Counted from the first letter of the stretch, positions 43,832-53,600 are shown. The stretch: DNA of 64,000 bases from Herbaspirillum rhizosphaerae_A (GCF_046025915.1 NZ_JAQQFR010000010.1:1-64000), one strand, 5' to 3'. The notes: generated by a model from the sequence alone, not told the origin. Numbers and translations: made by a program.

Positions 43832-45484
43832 TCATCCCTTCGCCAGTGTTCTGCTGATGTCGTCGGCAGCGCGCAATCCGAGTGCCGCCATGCTCAGCGT
43901 GCTGTTGACGACACTGGCAGAAGGCATTGCACCGCCGCCCGGCAGCCACAGGTTGGCGTGATCGTGGGCGCGGCAGTTGCCGTCGACCACGGAATCCTTG
44001 GGATTGCTACCCATGATGACGCCGCCCATCACGTGGTTGTTGGCGTTGAGGCTGGTGGTGATGTTGAATTCCACCGCGCCGAACAACTGGCCGATATGCT
44101 CCAGTTGCTTGTGCGCTGCTTCCGCGCCTTTGCGCACGTACTCGCCGACGTCATAGTAAATGTCGGGGCAGGCCAGTCCGAGGGGATCCTTGCGGGTCTT
44201 GCTCAGGGTCAGGCGGTTGTTGGCTTCCGGCAGCGGTTCCAGGCTGATCGACAGATCAACGCCGAAGGCCGCGCGGCGACGGATTTCATCGTCGAGTTCC
44301 TGGCCCACAAGGCCCAGCTTCAACGCCTGCTGCGTGGCGGGGCCGACGCGTGTGATGTTGTTGAGGATCATCTTGTTGGAGGAATACTCGGAGCGGAACG
44401 CGCCATCGCGCGGGCCGACCAGGCAGCTGCTTTGCGCCGGGCCGCGACCGGTCCAGATCGGCTCGTTCGCGAGGAAGGTGCAGTGGAAACCGGAGTGATC
44501 CATCATGTTGCGGCCGACCTGATCCGACGAATTGGCGAGGCCGTTCGGGTTGGCGGCATTTGCGGCCAGCAACAGCAGGCGCGGTGTTTCGATACCGTTG
44601 CAGGCGAACACGAAAGCGCGCGCGGTCGCCTTGTGCGATTGCTTGCCGGCGTCGTACCAGTAGGCGGCAGTGATGCGGTTGTTTTGATCGGTGTCGACTT
44701 TGTAGACCACGGCCTCCGGCAAGACCTTGGCGCCTTTCATCTCGGCCCGCTGGACGTGATGGATGCCGTTGTACATCGCCCCGATCGGGCAGATCGGCTG
44801 GCAATTGTTATTGCCGCAGCAGGTTGGACGGCCTTGCCACGGACGTGTGCTGCGTCCCTGCGGAATCGGTACTGAGTTGTAGCCGTGGGCATTGACCACT
44901 TCGGCAAAACGCTTGTCGCCATAGCCCCACGGCACCATGTCCATCGGATACGGTTTACTGCGCTCGCTCGGCGATTGCATGCTCGCATCATTTGGTCCGG
45001 CCACGCCCATTTCCTCTTCGGCGCGGCAATAGTATGGCTCCAGCTCTTCATACGAAATCGGCCAGTCGCGGCCGACGCCATAGGTCGACTTCATCTTCAG
45101 GTCGACCGGCAGATGGCGCCAGCATGACGCCGCCCAGTGCCAGGTGGTGCCGCCGACCGTGCGCAGATAACCTTGCTGGAAGCCGTTGCCGTCGGGGCCG
45201 GACAGCGCGATGTAATTGTTCTTCGGAAAGTACAGCGGCGCCGGCGCATTGGGCGCCTGCGGATACAAGCCCTGGAAGTCGGAACCGACACGACTTTCAA
45301 AAGGCATGTTGCGCCAATTTTCAACTGCTTGTGCGCGCTCGATGCGCAAGCCGGCTTCCAGCATCAGGACGGAATAGCCTTGGCTCACGAGTTGATCCGC
45401 GATCATGGCGCCGACCACGCCGGAACCGACGATCACTACATCGGCCGTTGCATCGCCCTCGGAGGAAAAGATAGGGAGTTTCAT
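43832..45484 (-). CDS. GMC-family flavoprotein dehydrogenase large subunit
   Basis: A 550-residue GMC oxidoreductase. The FAD motif VIVGSGVVGAMIAD is near residue 16, followed by TWHWAASCWRHLP, GRPTCCGNNNCQPICPIGA (Cys-rich, possibly Fe-S, as in 2-ketogluconate and sorbitol dehydrogenases) and the C-terminal HVMGGVIMG and LWLPGGGAMPSA. It is the catalytic subunit of a periplasmic, membrane-bound oxidase of a sugar, polyol or sugar acid. Stop and start overlap neighbours by a few bases, indicating one transcript. Substrate not predictable beyond the class. Confidence 0.92.
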   Translation of the reverse strand: MKLPIFSSEGDATADVVIVGSGVVGAMIADQLVSQGYSVLMLEAGLRIERAQAVENWRNMPFESRVGSDFQGLYPQAPNAPAPLYFPKNNYIALSGPDGNGFQQGYLRTVGGTTWHWAASCWRHLPVDLKMKSTYGVGRDWPISYEELEPYYCRAEEEMGVAGPNDASMQSPSERSKPYPMDMVPWGYGDKRFAEVVNAHGYNSVPIPQGRSTRPWQGRPTCCGNNNCQPICPIGAMYNGIHHVQRAEMKGAKVLPEAVVYKVDTDQNNRITAAYWYDAGKQSHKATARAFVFACNGIETPRLLLLAANAANPNGLANSSDQVGRNMMDHSGFHCTFLANEPIWTGRGPAQSSCLVGPRDGAFRSEYSSNKMILNNITRVGPATQQALKLGLVGQELDDEIRRRAAFGVDLSISLEPLPEANNRLTLSKTRKDPLGLACPDIYYDVGEYVRKGAEAAHKQLEHIGQLFGAVEFNITTSLNANNHVMGGVIMGSNPKDSVVDGNCRAHDHANLWLPGGGAMPSASVVNSTLSMAALGLRAADDISRTLAKG

Positions 45485-46137
45485 AGTGTCTTTGCTTTAG
45501 GTTCGGGAGTGCCGGTGGTGGCAGGAGCAGGCACGGCAGCGGGAGCAGGCGCAGGCTCGACAGGGGCGGAGACACGGATCTCCGGCGGGGCCTTGGTCCA
45601 CCAGAGCGGACCGTAATTGCAATACGTCGGTACGGTCTGGCCGTCGGCGACAGGCTGATACATCAAGGCCTCGGCATACGAGACGACAACCGCTTGTTGG
45701 CCTTTGCCGATGGTGCCCGTGTACCAGGCGGCGACAATCGCCAGCGTCAGGTCGCGCAGACCAGCATCGGTGGCGGCTGCCAGCAAAGCCTTCGGATCCT
45801 GCTCGTTCTGCAGCAACGCGGCCAGCTTCGGCGACTGCGCAGCAAAATCGGGATAGGTCTTGCGCATCGCAGCTTCCATCCGGCTGGCGGTATCGAGCTT
45901 GAGATCGGTATGGCCGGTGATGCGTTTGGAAAAGGTCAGGAAGGCGACGGCTTCGGGACTGGGTGGTGGTGGTGCAATGGGGGCCGGGGCAGTCTGGGCA
46001 TTGCTGAACAGCGGGTTGCTCCAGAAGCCGGCTTCGGCGACCAGTGCGGCCAGCCCGATGAGCATGTGACGCCGGCTGATACCGCCTGTTAGTTTGAATC
46101 CCGGGACAGTCTTGGGAGTGGAAACGGGCGGCTTCAT
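45481..46137 (-). CDS. Dehydrogenase small subunit with Tat signal (gluconate 2-DH subunit 3-like)
   Basis: A 218-residue small subunit. A twin-arginine signal SRRHMLIGLAAL is present, so the folded GMC partner may be carried out as a complex by Tat ('hitchhiker'). A helical domain (about 60-170) resembles the sorbitol/gluconate dehydrogenase small-subunit family. The C-terminus is Ala/Pro-rich and disordered. It is the first gene; its end overlaps the GMC start by 4 bp (ATGA). Start ATG 46137 with AAGG upstream. Confidence 0.85.
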   Translation of the reverse strand: MKPPVSTPKTVPGFKLTGGISRRHMLIGLAALVAEAGFWSNPLFSNAQTAPAPIAPPPPSPEAVAFLTFSKRITGHTDLKLDTASRMEAAMRKTYPDFAAQSPKLAALLQNEQDPKALLAAATDAGLRDLTLAIVAAWYTGTIGKGQQAVVVSYAEALMYQPVADGQTVPTYCNYGPLWWTKAPPEIRVSAPVEPAPAPAAVPAPATTGTPEPKAKTL

Positions 46138-46574
46138 GAAGCGACCTTGATGCTGGGGTTGGTGACCTGGCGCATTGTGCAAACTCCTGCGGTTGCTTGT
46201 TGAAAGCGTGAGAGCGTCTGGCGGATCAGTAGTTCATGCAGATCAATACAAATGCATGATGACACGAGCCTGATCCGCCCGCGCTGAAAAACAGTCCTGA
46301 TCATGCAAAAAACGTGATTATTTGCAGTGTCATCCTGCTGAGACAGATAAAAGTCAGGTAGCAGAAAGAACAAAAATCTGGGAACAACGAGCCTCAATGA
46401 TAGCAATGTTAGCGCTAACACGCATGCGTTTTGCGAGAAGCGACATCCCGTCTTGAGGCGTGAAATGCGAGGCTTTGATGAGGCTCATGTCGCGGAAATG
46501 GTCGCATCATCCCGTGCGTAAGGAGTTGCGCTTGGCTGCTGCAATATGAGCTTTCGAAGGATTGTCTGCGTGAG
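46138..46574. other. Intergenic region upstream of the dehydrogenase operon
   Basis: 437 bp with no convincing gene; a 95-codon open frame here lacks coding character. The only strong signal is the LacI-type palindrome at 46407-46420. Confidence 0.6.
46407..46420. promoter_or_regulatory. LacI/GntR-family-type operator palindrome
   Basis: TGTTAGCGCTAACA is a perfect 14-bp palindrome with the central CG of LacI-family operators. It lies 270 bp before the dehydrogenase operon start. No LacI-family gene is in the window. Confidence 0.55.
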
Positions 46575-47519
46575 TCAGCCTGCGACGTTGGACAGAAACG
46601 CAAGCGCGGCCAGGAGAAGTTGTGTGATGCCAGGTTCTTCGACGGGAAAGTGTCCGCAATTTTCCAACATGACCAAGGTCTTCTCGCCCTTGATCCGATC
46701 AAAGAACGGACGGCTCGAAGCGACGCCGGTCCAGCGATCATTCGCCGGATGCACCAGCAGCAGCGGACAGATGTCGAAATCCTCAGGCTCGACAAGCGGG
46801 CGCACTGTAAAGATCGACTGCATGAAGCGGACAGGAACGCGCGCGCCGCCGCCGAACGGATCATTGGCTACCAGCCGGTTCAACCCCGGATCGTTCGACA
46901 TGGCGTGCATTTTGGTAAACCACTTCACCGGTAATCTGAGCTTGCCGAACAGAGCGGCACACAATGGCATCAGCGGCATCATCCCGTGCAGCACCAGCGC
47001 GTTGCGCGCAAACTGACGCCGCACCAGCGGCGATCGCGGATCTGCCAACGTCGTCGCCATGATGCCGGCGACCATCTCCTTGCCCATGCGCGCCGCGCAC
47101 AGATAGGCCAGATAGCCACCAAGGCTTCCTCCGAAAAACACGACGCGGCGTCCGCGGCGGCGATATTCGTCGGCGGCAAGATCGCACAGGATATCGACCC
47201 ACGTCGCATAGTCGATCATGGACGCATCTGCCTGCGTCAATCCATATCCGGGCAAGTCAGGAGCAAGGACGTCATAACCGGCTTCGTGCAACAACCGGCC
47301 CAGCGGCGCAAACATGCGCCCATAACCGCCACCGCCATGGACGACGATGATCGTCAGCGGCGATGAAGGCGATGAAAACCGATCAAGATGGATAGATGCA
47401 CCACGCCAGGAAAACCATTCTTCTGCGGGAGCATTGTCCGCAGAGATGCGTGCATCTTCCGGGAAGAAAGGCTGGTACTGCTGCCAGTAGGTGGCGGTCT
47501 GGTAGGTTGCCTCAGGCAT
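46575..47519 (-). CDS. Alpha/beta hydrolase
   Basis: A 314-residue hydrolase without signal peptide. The oxyanion block is VVHGGGGYGR near residue 60, the nucleophile elbow FGGSLGGY near residue 130, the acid lies in HPANDRW and the catalytic His in ENCGHFPVEEP. A cap domain sits at about 150-220. It resembles serine aminopeptidase/epoxide-hydrolase-like esterases, substrate unknown. It is separate from its neighbours. Confidence 0.88.
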   Translation of the reverse strand: MPEATYQTATYWQQYQPFFPEDARISADNAPAEEWFSWRGASIHLDRFSSPSSPLTIIVVHGGGGYGRMFAPLGRLLHEAGYDVLAPDLPGYGLTQADASMIDYATWVDILCDLAADEYRRRGRRVVFFGGSLGGYLAYLCAARMGKEMVAGIMATTLADPRSPLVRRQFARNALVLHGMMPLMPLCAALFGKLRLPVKWFTKMHAMSNDPGLNRLVANDPFGGGARVPVRFMQSIFTVRPLVEPEDFDICPLLLVHPANDRWTGVASSRPFFDRIKGEKTLVMLENCGHFPVEEPGITQLLLAALAFLSNVAG

Positions 47520-47631
47520 GCAGATATCGAGAGTGACGGTTCAACCGCGCCGTCTTTATTGATGATTGGGTAAAAGAGTCAGGTAGCAGGCAGACGAGGT
47601 GAGCGAGGCAATCGAGGCCCAATGCCTGTCA

Positions 47632-47967
47632 TCAAGGCCGTGTTGCATAGGCTCGTTCCACCCGCGCAATGCGTACTTCGTAATGCTCATACCAGCGCGC
47701 TTTACCCGTCTCCTGCGCGATCCTGTGTTCCGCCACAGCCTTCCACGCTGAGATGGCTTCGAGACTGCTCCAATAGGAGACCGTAATGCCGAAGCCGTCC
47801 GCGCCTCGCACGCTTTCTACGCCGAGATAGCCGGGCTGCTCAGCGGCCAGCTCCACCATGCGATCAGCCATCTGGCCATAGCCGTTGTCACCCTCAGTGC
47901 GTTGCGAAGAAAAAATGACGGAGTAATAGGGCGGCTCCGGAAGCTTGGCAAATGGCGAGCTGGTCAT
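47632..47967 (-). CDS. ABM-domain protein (antibiotic biosynthesis monooxygenase fold)
   Basis: A 111-residue single-domain protein. It begins PYYSVIFSSQRTEGD and contains QPGYLGVESVRG, SYWSSLEAISAWKAVAEHR and WYEHYEVRIARVER, which matches the small dimeric ABM ferredoxin-like fold found in quinone-forming oxygenases and haem-degrading relatives. No cofactor-binding residue can be assigned. Transcribed alone on the minus strand. Confidence 0.82.
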   Translation of the reverse strand: MTSSPFAKLPEPPYYSVIFSSQRTEGDNGYGQMADRMVELAAEQPGYLGVESVRGADGFGITVSYWSSLEAISAWKAVAEHRIAQETGKARWYEHYEVRIARVERAYATRP

Positions 47968-48024
47968 GATTGTTCCGACGGGTACTGAAAGAAGGTCTGC
48001 CTCGGGGAAAATACTTATAGTCGG

Positions 48025-48180
48025 CTATACCCGGTCCATGCCAGCCGACACCACAAACGCCACGATGGCGGAAGTGATCGACCAGACGGCCAAGCGGTAT
48101 TGCGGGATGAATTTGGTGATGAACGGCAGCAGGAAGTAGAGCACGACGCCGATGAGGATGCTGGTAATGACTCGTTTCAT
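48025..48180 (-). CDS. Small two-helix membrane protein, unknown
   Basis: A 51-residue hydrophobic peptide starting MKRVITSILIG with two membrane segments (about 4-20 and 30-47) and a charged end. The frame is open 19 codons upstream, but the ATG at 48180 begins directly with a basic n-region. The ribosome site is weak. I do not recognise it. Confidence 0.45.
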   Translation of the reverse strand: MKRVITSILIGVVLYFLLPFITKFIPQYRLAVWSITSAIVAFVVSAGMDRV

Positions 48181-48529
48181 GACTTGATATTGTTGGAGTT
48201 GGGTGAAAACGCCGGCCGATTCAGCCATTTCAGCCATGCTGAACCACGCCGGGCGAACGCAGCGATCCTACCATTGATTGAGGGCAAGCTGCCACCGGCA
48301 GAGCGCGGTTCATGGCTGGAAGGTACAGGGGGTATATTTAAAACTTATACCATCATCGAAAAACGGTATTTCCTTCATCTTCTCCCAAAAGCATAGACTT
48401 CAGTCACAGCAGTTTCGGTGAACGGATTGTTGTGAAGACCGCTACCACGGTCATTTTGTCTGGCAGTAACGCATCGTACCCGGTGCAGTAATGGCAGGCG
48501 ATATCTGAATAAACATTTTGGAGACAGAC
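48181..48529. other. Intergenic region upstream of the indolepyruvate oxidoreductase gene
   Basis: About 349 bp. It probably holds the promoter for the 3.65-kb gene downstream. I could not assign promoter boxes or an operator. Confidence 0.5.
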
Positions 48530-51500
48530 ATGGAATCCCGTTCGGCAGCCGAGCTTGCTGGATTGTCGATCTTGCCAGACGTGGCAGGACAGACAGTCCA
48601 GGAGCTGGCAACTCATACTTCAGCAGCATCCTCTTCCGCATCTTCCGGCACTGCATTGGCTTCGGTCAGCCTGGACGACAAATATACGGCGACCTTCGGT
48701 TCCATCTTCCTCTCGGGCATCCAGGCGCTGGTGCGCTTGCCTTTATTGCAATATCTACGGGATCAGAAAGCCGGGCTCAATACGGCGGGTTTCATTTCCG
48801 GTTATCGCGGCTCGCCATTGGGCGGCCTCGACGAAGCCTTGTGGAAGGCCAAGCCGCATCTTGATGCGCACAAGGTCAGATTTCAGCCCGGCACCAATGA
48901 GGACATGGCGGCGACCGCCGTCTGGGGTACCCAGCAGGTCGATCTGATCGGCCCGGCCAAGGTCGATGGCGTATTCGCCATGTGGTACGGCAAAGGCCCG
49001 GGTGTGGATCGTTGCGGCGATGTGCTCAAGCACATGAACCATGCCGGCACGTCCGCCAAAGGCGGCGTGCTGCTGGTGGCCGGTGACGATCATGGCGCGT
49101 ATTCATCGACGTTGCCGCATCAATCCGATCACATATTCTCGGCATCAATGATTCCGATGCTGTATCCCTGCAACGTGCAGGAATACCTTGACCTCGGCCT
49201 GCACGGCTGGGCGATGTCGCGTTTTTCCGGCTGTACGGTGGGCTTCAAGGCGCTGGCCGATACGGTGGAGTCGAGTGCCTCGGTGGATGCCAATCCTTTC
49301 CGCGTCGAGATCAACTATCCGGCCGACTTCGTCATGCCCGAAGGCGGTCTCAACGCCCGTTTGTCGACCGACACGCTGGGCGTGCAGGCGCGCAAGCAAG
49401 AAGCGCTGATGCAGGATTACAAGATCTACGCTGCGCTCGCTTACGCGCGCGCGAACAAGCTCAACCGCGTGATGATCGATAGCCCCAAGGCGCGGCTGGG
49501 CATCATCGCGTCAGGCAAGTCCTATCTCGACGTGCTGGAAGCGCTGAGCGAACTCGGTATTGACGAAGACTTCGCTGCCGAGATCGGCCTGCGCCTGTTC
49601 AAGGTGTCGATGCCGTGGCCGCTGGAGCCGGAAGGCGTGCGCGAATTCGCGCAAGGTCTGGACGAGATTCTGGTGGTCGAAGAAAAACGTCAGATGGTCG
49701 AGTACCAGCTCAAGGAACAACTCTACAACTGGCGCGACGACGTGCGTCCGCGCGTGATCGGCAAGTTCGATGAAAAAGGCGAATGGGTGGCGCCGCGCGG
49801 CGAATGGCTGCTGACCTCCAAGGCCGACTTTTCGGTAGCGCAGATTGCACGCGTGATTGCGGCACGCATTGCGCGTTTTCATACCAGCGACCTGATCAAG
49901 GCGCGTCTGGCCTTCCTCGACGCCAAGGATGCCGTTCTGAACAAGGCGGTCAGCACACCGCCGCGTCCTGCGTATTACTGCTCGGGTTGCCCGCACAACA
50001 CCTCGACCAAGGTGCCGGATGGCAGCTTCGCGCTGGCAGGCATCGGCTGTCACGTGATGGCGACGGCAATCTATCCGGAATTCAATAAGCTCACCACGCA
50101 CATGGGCGGCGAGGGTGGCCCTTGGATCGGACAGGCACCGTTCTCTAAGGTGCCGCACGTGTTCGCCAACCTTGGCGACGGTACTTATTTCCACTCGGGT
50201 TATCTGGCGATTCGCGCTGCGGTGGCAGCCAACGTCAACATGACCTACAAGATTCTCTACAACGATGCAGTGGCGATGACCGGCGGCCAGCCGGTTGACG
50301 GCACCACCTCGGTGCCGATGATCGCGCAGCAGATGGCGGCTGAAGGCATCAAGCGCATCGCGCTGGTGAGCGAAGATATCAGCCGCTACAGTGATCGCTC
50401 CAATCTGCCGGCCCTCGTCACCATCCACGACCGCAAGGACATGGACGCGGTGCAGCGAGACATGCGCGAGCTGCCGGGCGTGACCGTGATCATCTATGAC
50501 CAGACCTGCGCCGCCGAGAAACGTCGTCGCCGCAAAAAAGGCGAATACCCCGACCCGGATCAGCGCCTGTTCATCAACGAAGCCGTCTGCGAAGGCTGTG
50601 GCGACTGCGGCGTGCAATCGAACTGCACGTCGATTTTGCCGTTGGAGACCGAGTTCGGCCGTAAGCGCGCCATCGATCAATCTTCGTGCAACAAGGATTA
50701 TTCCTGCGTCAAAGGCTTCTGCCCGAGCTTCGTCACCGTCAATGGCGGCAAGCTCAAGAAATCTAAAACCGGCGTCATCAAGAAAGATTCTGCCGATGAC
50801 TTCGGCGTGCTTCCAGAACCGGCGATCCCGTCCTGCGACACGCCGTTCAACATTCTCATCAACGGCATCGGCGGCACCGGCGTCATCACCATCGGTGCAC
50901 TGATGGGCATGGCTGCGCATCTGGAAGGCAAGGGCGCATCGGTGCTGGACATGACCGGCATGTCGCAAAAGAACGGTTCGGTGACTTCACACGTGCGTAT
51001 CGCGCGCACACCGCAAGCCATCCGCGCCCAGCGCATCGCCACCGGTGAAGCCGATCTGATCCTCGGTTGCGACATGCTGACTGCAGGCTCGCACGATGCG
51101 ATTTCCAAGATGCGTCCGGGCCGTACCCGCGCCGTCGTCAACGTGCATCAGCAGCCACCGGGACAGTTCGCCAAGAATCCCGACTGGCAATTTCCATTTG
51201 AAGACGTCAAGGCGCTGATTCAGGAATCGGTTGATCAACAGGCTGATTTCATCGATGCAACACGTCTGGCAACGGCATTGATGGGCGATTCGATTGCAAC
51301 CAACCTGTTCATGCTCGGCTATGCGTATCAACGCGGCGAGTTGCCGTTAAGCGAAGCCGCCTTGCTGCGCGCTATCGAAATGAACGGCGTCGCCATCGAA
51401 TCCAACAAGACCAGTTTCCTGTGGGGCCGCCGCGCCGCCGTCGATCTGACCCGTGTTGAGCGTATTGCCGTACCGGCGCAACCGGTGGTGATCCGCATGC

Positions 51501-52180
51501 CGGAAACACTGGACAAGCTGATCAAGCGCCGCGTGGCTTTCCTGGCCGACTATCAGGATGCGGCGTACGCAGAATCGTTCGCACGCTTCGTTGAGCAGGT
51601 GCGTGAAAAAGAAGCCGCCCTGAACCTTGGCGACAAACTCAGCATGGCGGTCGCACGCAACTTGTCCAAGCTGATGGCCTATAAGGATGAGTACGAAGTC
51701 GCGCGCCTCTACACCGACGGCCGCTTCATGGAACAACTGAAGCAGCAGTTTGAAGGCGACTTCTCGCTGAGCTTCAACCTGGCGCCACCGATGTTTTCCA
51801 AGAAGGATGCGCAAGGCCGCCTGGTCAAGGCCAAATACGGTTCGTGGATGATGTCGGGGTTCAAGCTGCTGGCGAAATTCAAGGGCCTGCGTGGTGGCGC
51901 ATTCGACGTCTTCGGTTATACCGAAGAGCGTAAAACCGAGCGTCGCCTGATTGCCGAGTATCGCGAAACAGTGACGTCGTTGCTGGATGGACTCACCGCC
52001 GACAAGCTGGTGCTGGCCGTCGAAATTGCCCAATTGCCCGAGCAGATCCGCGGTTATGGCCATGTCAAAGACAAGGCGCTCACACAGGCGCGTGGCAAGC
52101 AGGAAGAATTGCTTGGACGCTATCGTGCACCGGGCAATTTGATGCAAAAAGTCAATGTCGCGCAAGTAGCTGTGGCATGA
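48530..52180 (+). CDS. Indolepyruvate:ferredoxin oxidoreductase, fused alpha-beta type
   Basis: A 1216-residue 2-oxoacid oxidoreductase that decarboxylates aryl pyruvates (indolepyruvate, phenylpyruvate) to acyl-CoA with ferredoxin. The N-terminal pyrimidine part has GFISGYRGSPLGGLDEA, the thiamine-diphosphate part CSGCPHNTS and NLGDGTYFHSG, then a ferredoxin-like Cys cluster (CEGCGDCG...C, SCNKDYSCVKGFCP). The gamma domain follows with INGIGGTGVITIG, and a C-terminal extension ends the chain. Start ATG 48530 has GGAG seven bases upstream. It sits ahead of an acyl-CoA dehydrogenase and an enoyl-CoA hydratase on the same strand, suggesting amino-acid degradation. Confidence 0.92.
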   Translation: MESRSAAELAGLSILPDVAGQTVQELATHTSAASSSASSGTALASVSLDDKYTATFGSIFLSGIQALVRLPLLQYLRDQKAGLNTAGFISGYRGSPLGGLDEALWKAKPHLDAHKVRFQPGTNEDMAATAVWGTQQVDLIGPAKVDGVFAMWYGKGPGVDRCGDVLKHMNHAGTSAKGGVLLVAGDDHGAYSSTLPHQSDHIFSASMIPMLYPCNVQEYLDLGLHGWAMSRFSGCTVGFKALADTVESSASVDANPFRVEINYPADFVMPEGGLNARLSTDTLGVQARKQEALMQDYKIYAALAYARANKLNRVMIDSPKARLGIIASGKSYLDVLEALSELGIDEDFAAEIGLRLFKVSMPWPLEPEGVREFAQGLDEILVVEEKRQMVEYQLKEQLYNWRDDVRPRVIGKFDEKGEWVAPRGEWLLTSKADFSVAQIARVIAARIARFHTSDLIKARLAFLDAKDAVLNKAVSTPPRPAYYCSGCPHNTSTKVPDGSFALAGIGCHVMATAIYPEFNKLTTHMGGEGGPWIGQAPFSKVPHVFANLGDGTYFHSGYLAIRAAVAANVNMTYKILYNDAVAMTGGQPVDGTTSVPMIAQQMAAEGIKRIALVSEDISRYSDRSNLPALVTIHDRKDMDAVQRDMRELPGVTVIIYDQTCAAEKRRRRKKGEYPDPDQRLFINEAVCEGCGDCGVQSNCTSILPLETEFGRKRAIDQSSCNKDYSCVKGFCPSFVTVNGGKLKKSKTGVIKKDSADDFGVLPEPAIPSCDTPFNILINGIGGTGVITIGALMGMAAHLEGKGASVLDMTGMSQKNGSVTSHVRIARTPQAIRAQRIATGEADLILGCDMLTAGSHDAISKMRPGRTRAVVNVHQQPPGQFAKNPDWQFPFEDVKALIQESVDQQADFIDATRLATALMGDSIATNLFMLGYAYQRGELPLSEAALLRAIEMNGVAIESNKTSFLWGRRAAVDLTRVERIAVPAQPVVIRMPETLDKLIKRRVAFLADYQDAAYAESFARFVEQVREKEAALNLGDKLSMAVARNLSKLMAYKDEYEVARLYTDGRFMEQLKQQFEGDFSLSFNLAPPMFSKKDAQGRLVKAKYGSWMMSGFKLLAKFKGLRGGAFDVFGYTEERKTERRLIAEYRETVTSLLDGLTADKLVLAVEIAQLPEQIRGYGHVKDKALTQARGKQEELLGRYRAPGNLMQKVNVAQVAVA

Positions 52181-52203
52181 CATTCAACTTCATCCAATAA
52201 GCG

Positions 52204-52312
52204 CCGTCGTCCCAGCGAACGCTGGGACCTAGTGGCGTTAACGCGGTTACAGATATCGCCAAGTTTGCGGTATCTATGACGCCACTGGGTCCTGACTTCC
52301 GTCAGGACGACG
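52204..52312. repeat. Dispersed cruciform repeat, copy 3
   Basis: Same orientation and parts as copy 1 (GTCGTCC, CCCAGCGAACGCTGGG, CCTGACTTCCGTCAGG, GGACGAC) but with a longer central arm (GATATCGCC paired near GCGGTATC), making it 26 bp longer. Confidence 0.85.
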
Positions 52313-52439
52313 CTATTATTCCTAACGTGGCAAGATAGACCGCAATTGTTGAGGGCAAGCAATGTCATCCCGGCGACACCTTCACGCACGCTTTTACGTT
52401 AGTCTTTTGCCAAACACAAAATAGACCTCAGGAGACAAC

Positions 52440-53600
52440 ATGGATTTTGAACTGAACGAAGACCAACTGGCCTTCCAGAGCAGCGCACGCGATTTCGCCG
52501 CCGGCGAGATGGCTCCCCACGCGGCAAAATGGGACGAAGAATCGCATTTCCCGGTTGACGTCATCGCCAAGGCAGGCGAACTCGGTTTCTGCGGCTTGTA
52601 CACGCCGGAAGAGGTTGGCGGCCTCGGTCTGACGCGCCTTGATGCGACCGTCGTGTTTGAAGAACTGGCGCACGCCTGCCCCTCGACGGCGGCTTTCCTG
52701 ACGATTCACAATATGGTGAGCTGGATGATTGCCTCCTGGGCCACGCCGGAGGTCAAGGCGACCTGGTGCGGCGACCTGGCCGTGGGCAAGAAGATCGGTT
52801 CCTACTGCCTGACCGAACCTGGTTCCGGTTCCGACGCCGCATCGCTCAAGACCACCGCCAAGCTGGTGGATGGTCATTACATCGTGAATGGTTCCAAGGC
52901 CTTTATCTCGGGCGCGGGCGCGACTGACGTGCTGGTCGTGATGGCGCGCACCGGTGGCGAGGGCGCCAAGGGTATTTCGGCGCTTGTCTTGCCCGCCAAC
53001 ACGCCTGGCATCAGCTATGGCAAGAAGGAAGTCAAGATGGGCTGGAACAGCCAGCCCACGCGCACCATCAGTTTTGACAATGTCAAGGTGCCGGCCAATC
53101 ACTTGCTGGGGCAGGAAGGCGAAGGCTTCAAGTTCGCCATGAAGGGGCTCGACGGCGGTCGTATCAACATCGCCACCTGTTCCGTCGGTGCGGCGCAGGC
53201 AGCGCTGGATGCTGCACATGCCTACATGAAAGAGCGCAAGCAGTTCGGCCGTCCGATCGCCGACTTCCAGGCGCTGCAATTCAAGCTGGCCGATATGCAG
53301 ACTGAACTGGTCGCAGCGCGCCAGATGGTGCGTCTGGCGGCGGTCAAGCTCGACTCCAAGTCACCCAACGCCACCACCTACTGCGCGATGGCAAAACGTT
53401 TCGCCACCGATCTCGGCTTCAAGATCTGTAATGAAGCGCTGCAAATCCACGGCGGCTATGGCTACATCCGTGAATATCCGTTGGAGCGCTATTTCCGCGA
53501 CGTGCGCGTGCATCAGATTCTGGAAGGCACCAATGAAATCATGCGCGTGATCATCGCGCGCCATCTGCTCAACAACGAATCCAACGAGGATATTCGATGA
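52440..53600 (+). CDS. Acyl-CoA dehydrogenase (isobutyryl-CoA dehydrogenase-like)
   Basis: A 386-residue flavoenzyme of normal family length. It shows YCLTEPGSGSDAASLKT (FAD/substrate), FISGAGATD, ERKQFGRPI and the C-terminal catalytic block HQILEGTNEIMR with the base Glu. The closest match by memory is the short/branched-chain (ACAD8) group of valine degradation. The ribosome site AGGAGA precedes the ATG. It overlaps the next gene by 4 bp (ATGA), so beta-oxidation-type steps are coupled. Confidence 0.93.
   Translation: MDFELNEDQLAFQSSARDFAAGEMAPHAAKWDEESHFPVDVIAKAGELGFCGLYTPEEVGGLGLTRLDATVVFEELAHACPSTAAFLTIHNMVSWMIASWATPEVKATWCGDLAVGKKIGSYCLTEPGSGSDAASLKTTAKLVDGHYIVNGSKAFISGAGATDVLVVMARTGGEGAKGISALVLPANTPGISYGKKEVKMGWNSQPTRTISFDNVKVPANHLLGQEGEGFKFAMKGLDGGRINIATCSVGAAQAALDAAHAYMKERKQFGRPIADFQALQFKLADMQTELVAARQMVRLAAVKLDSKSPNATTYCAMAKRFATDLGFKICNEALQIHGGYGYIREYPLERYFRDVRVHQILEGTNEIMRVIIARHLLNNESNEDIR

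Noticed and set aside
46134..46421. 95-codon minus-strand frame upstream of the dehydrogenase operon
   Set aside because: It lacks coding character and its start lies at the LacI-type palindrome; better read as leader.
49511..50968. Minus-strand open frame inside the indolepyruvate oxidoreductase gene
   Set aside because: Shadow of a strongly conserved gene; His/Arg-rich translation without any motif.
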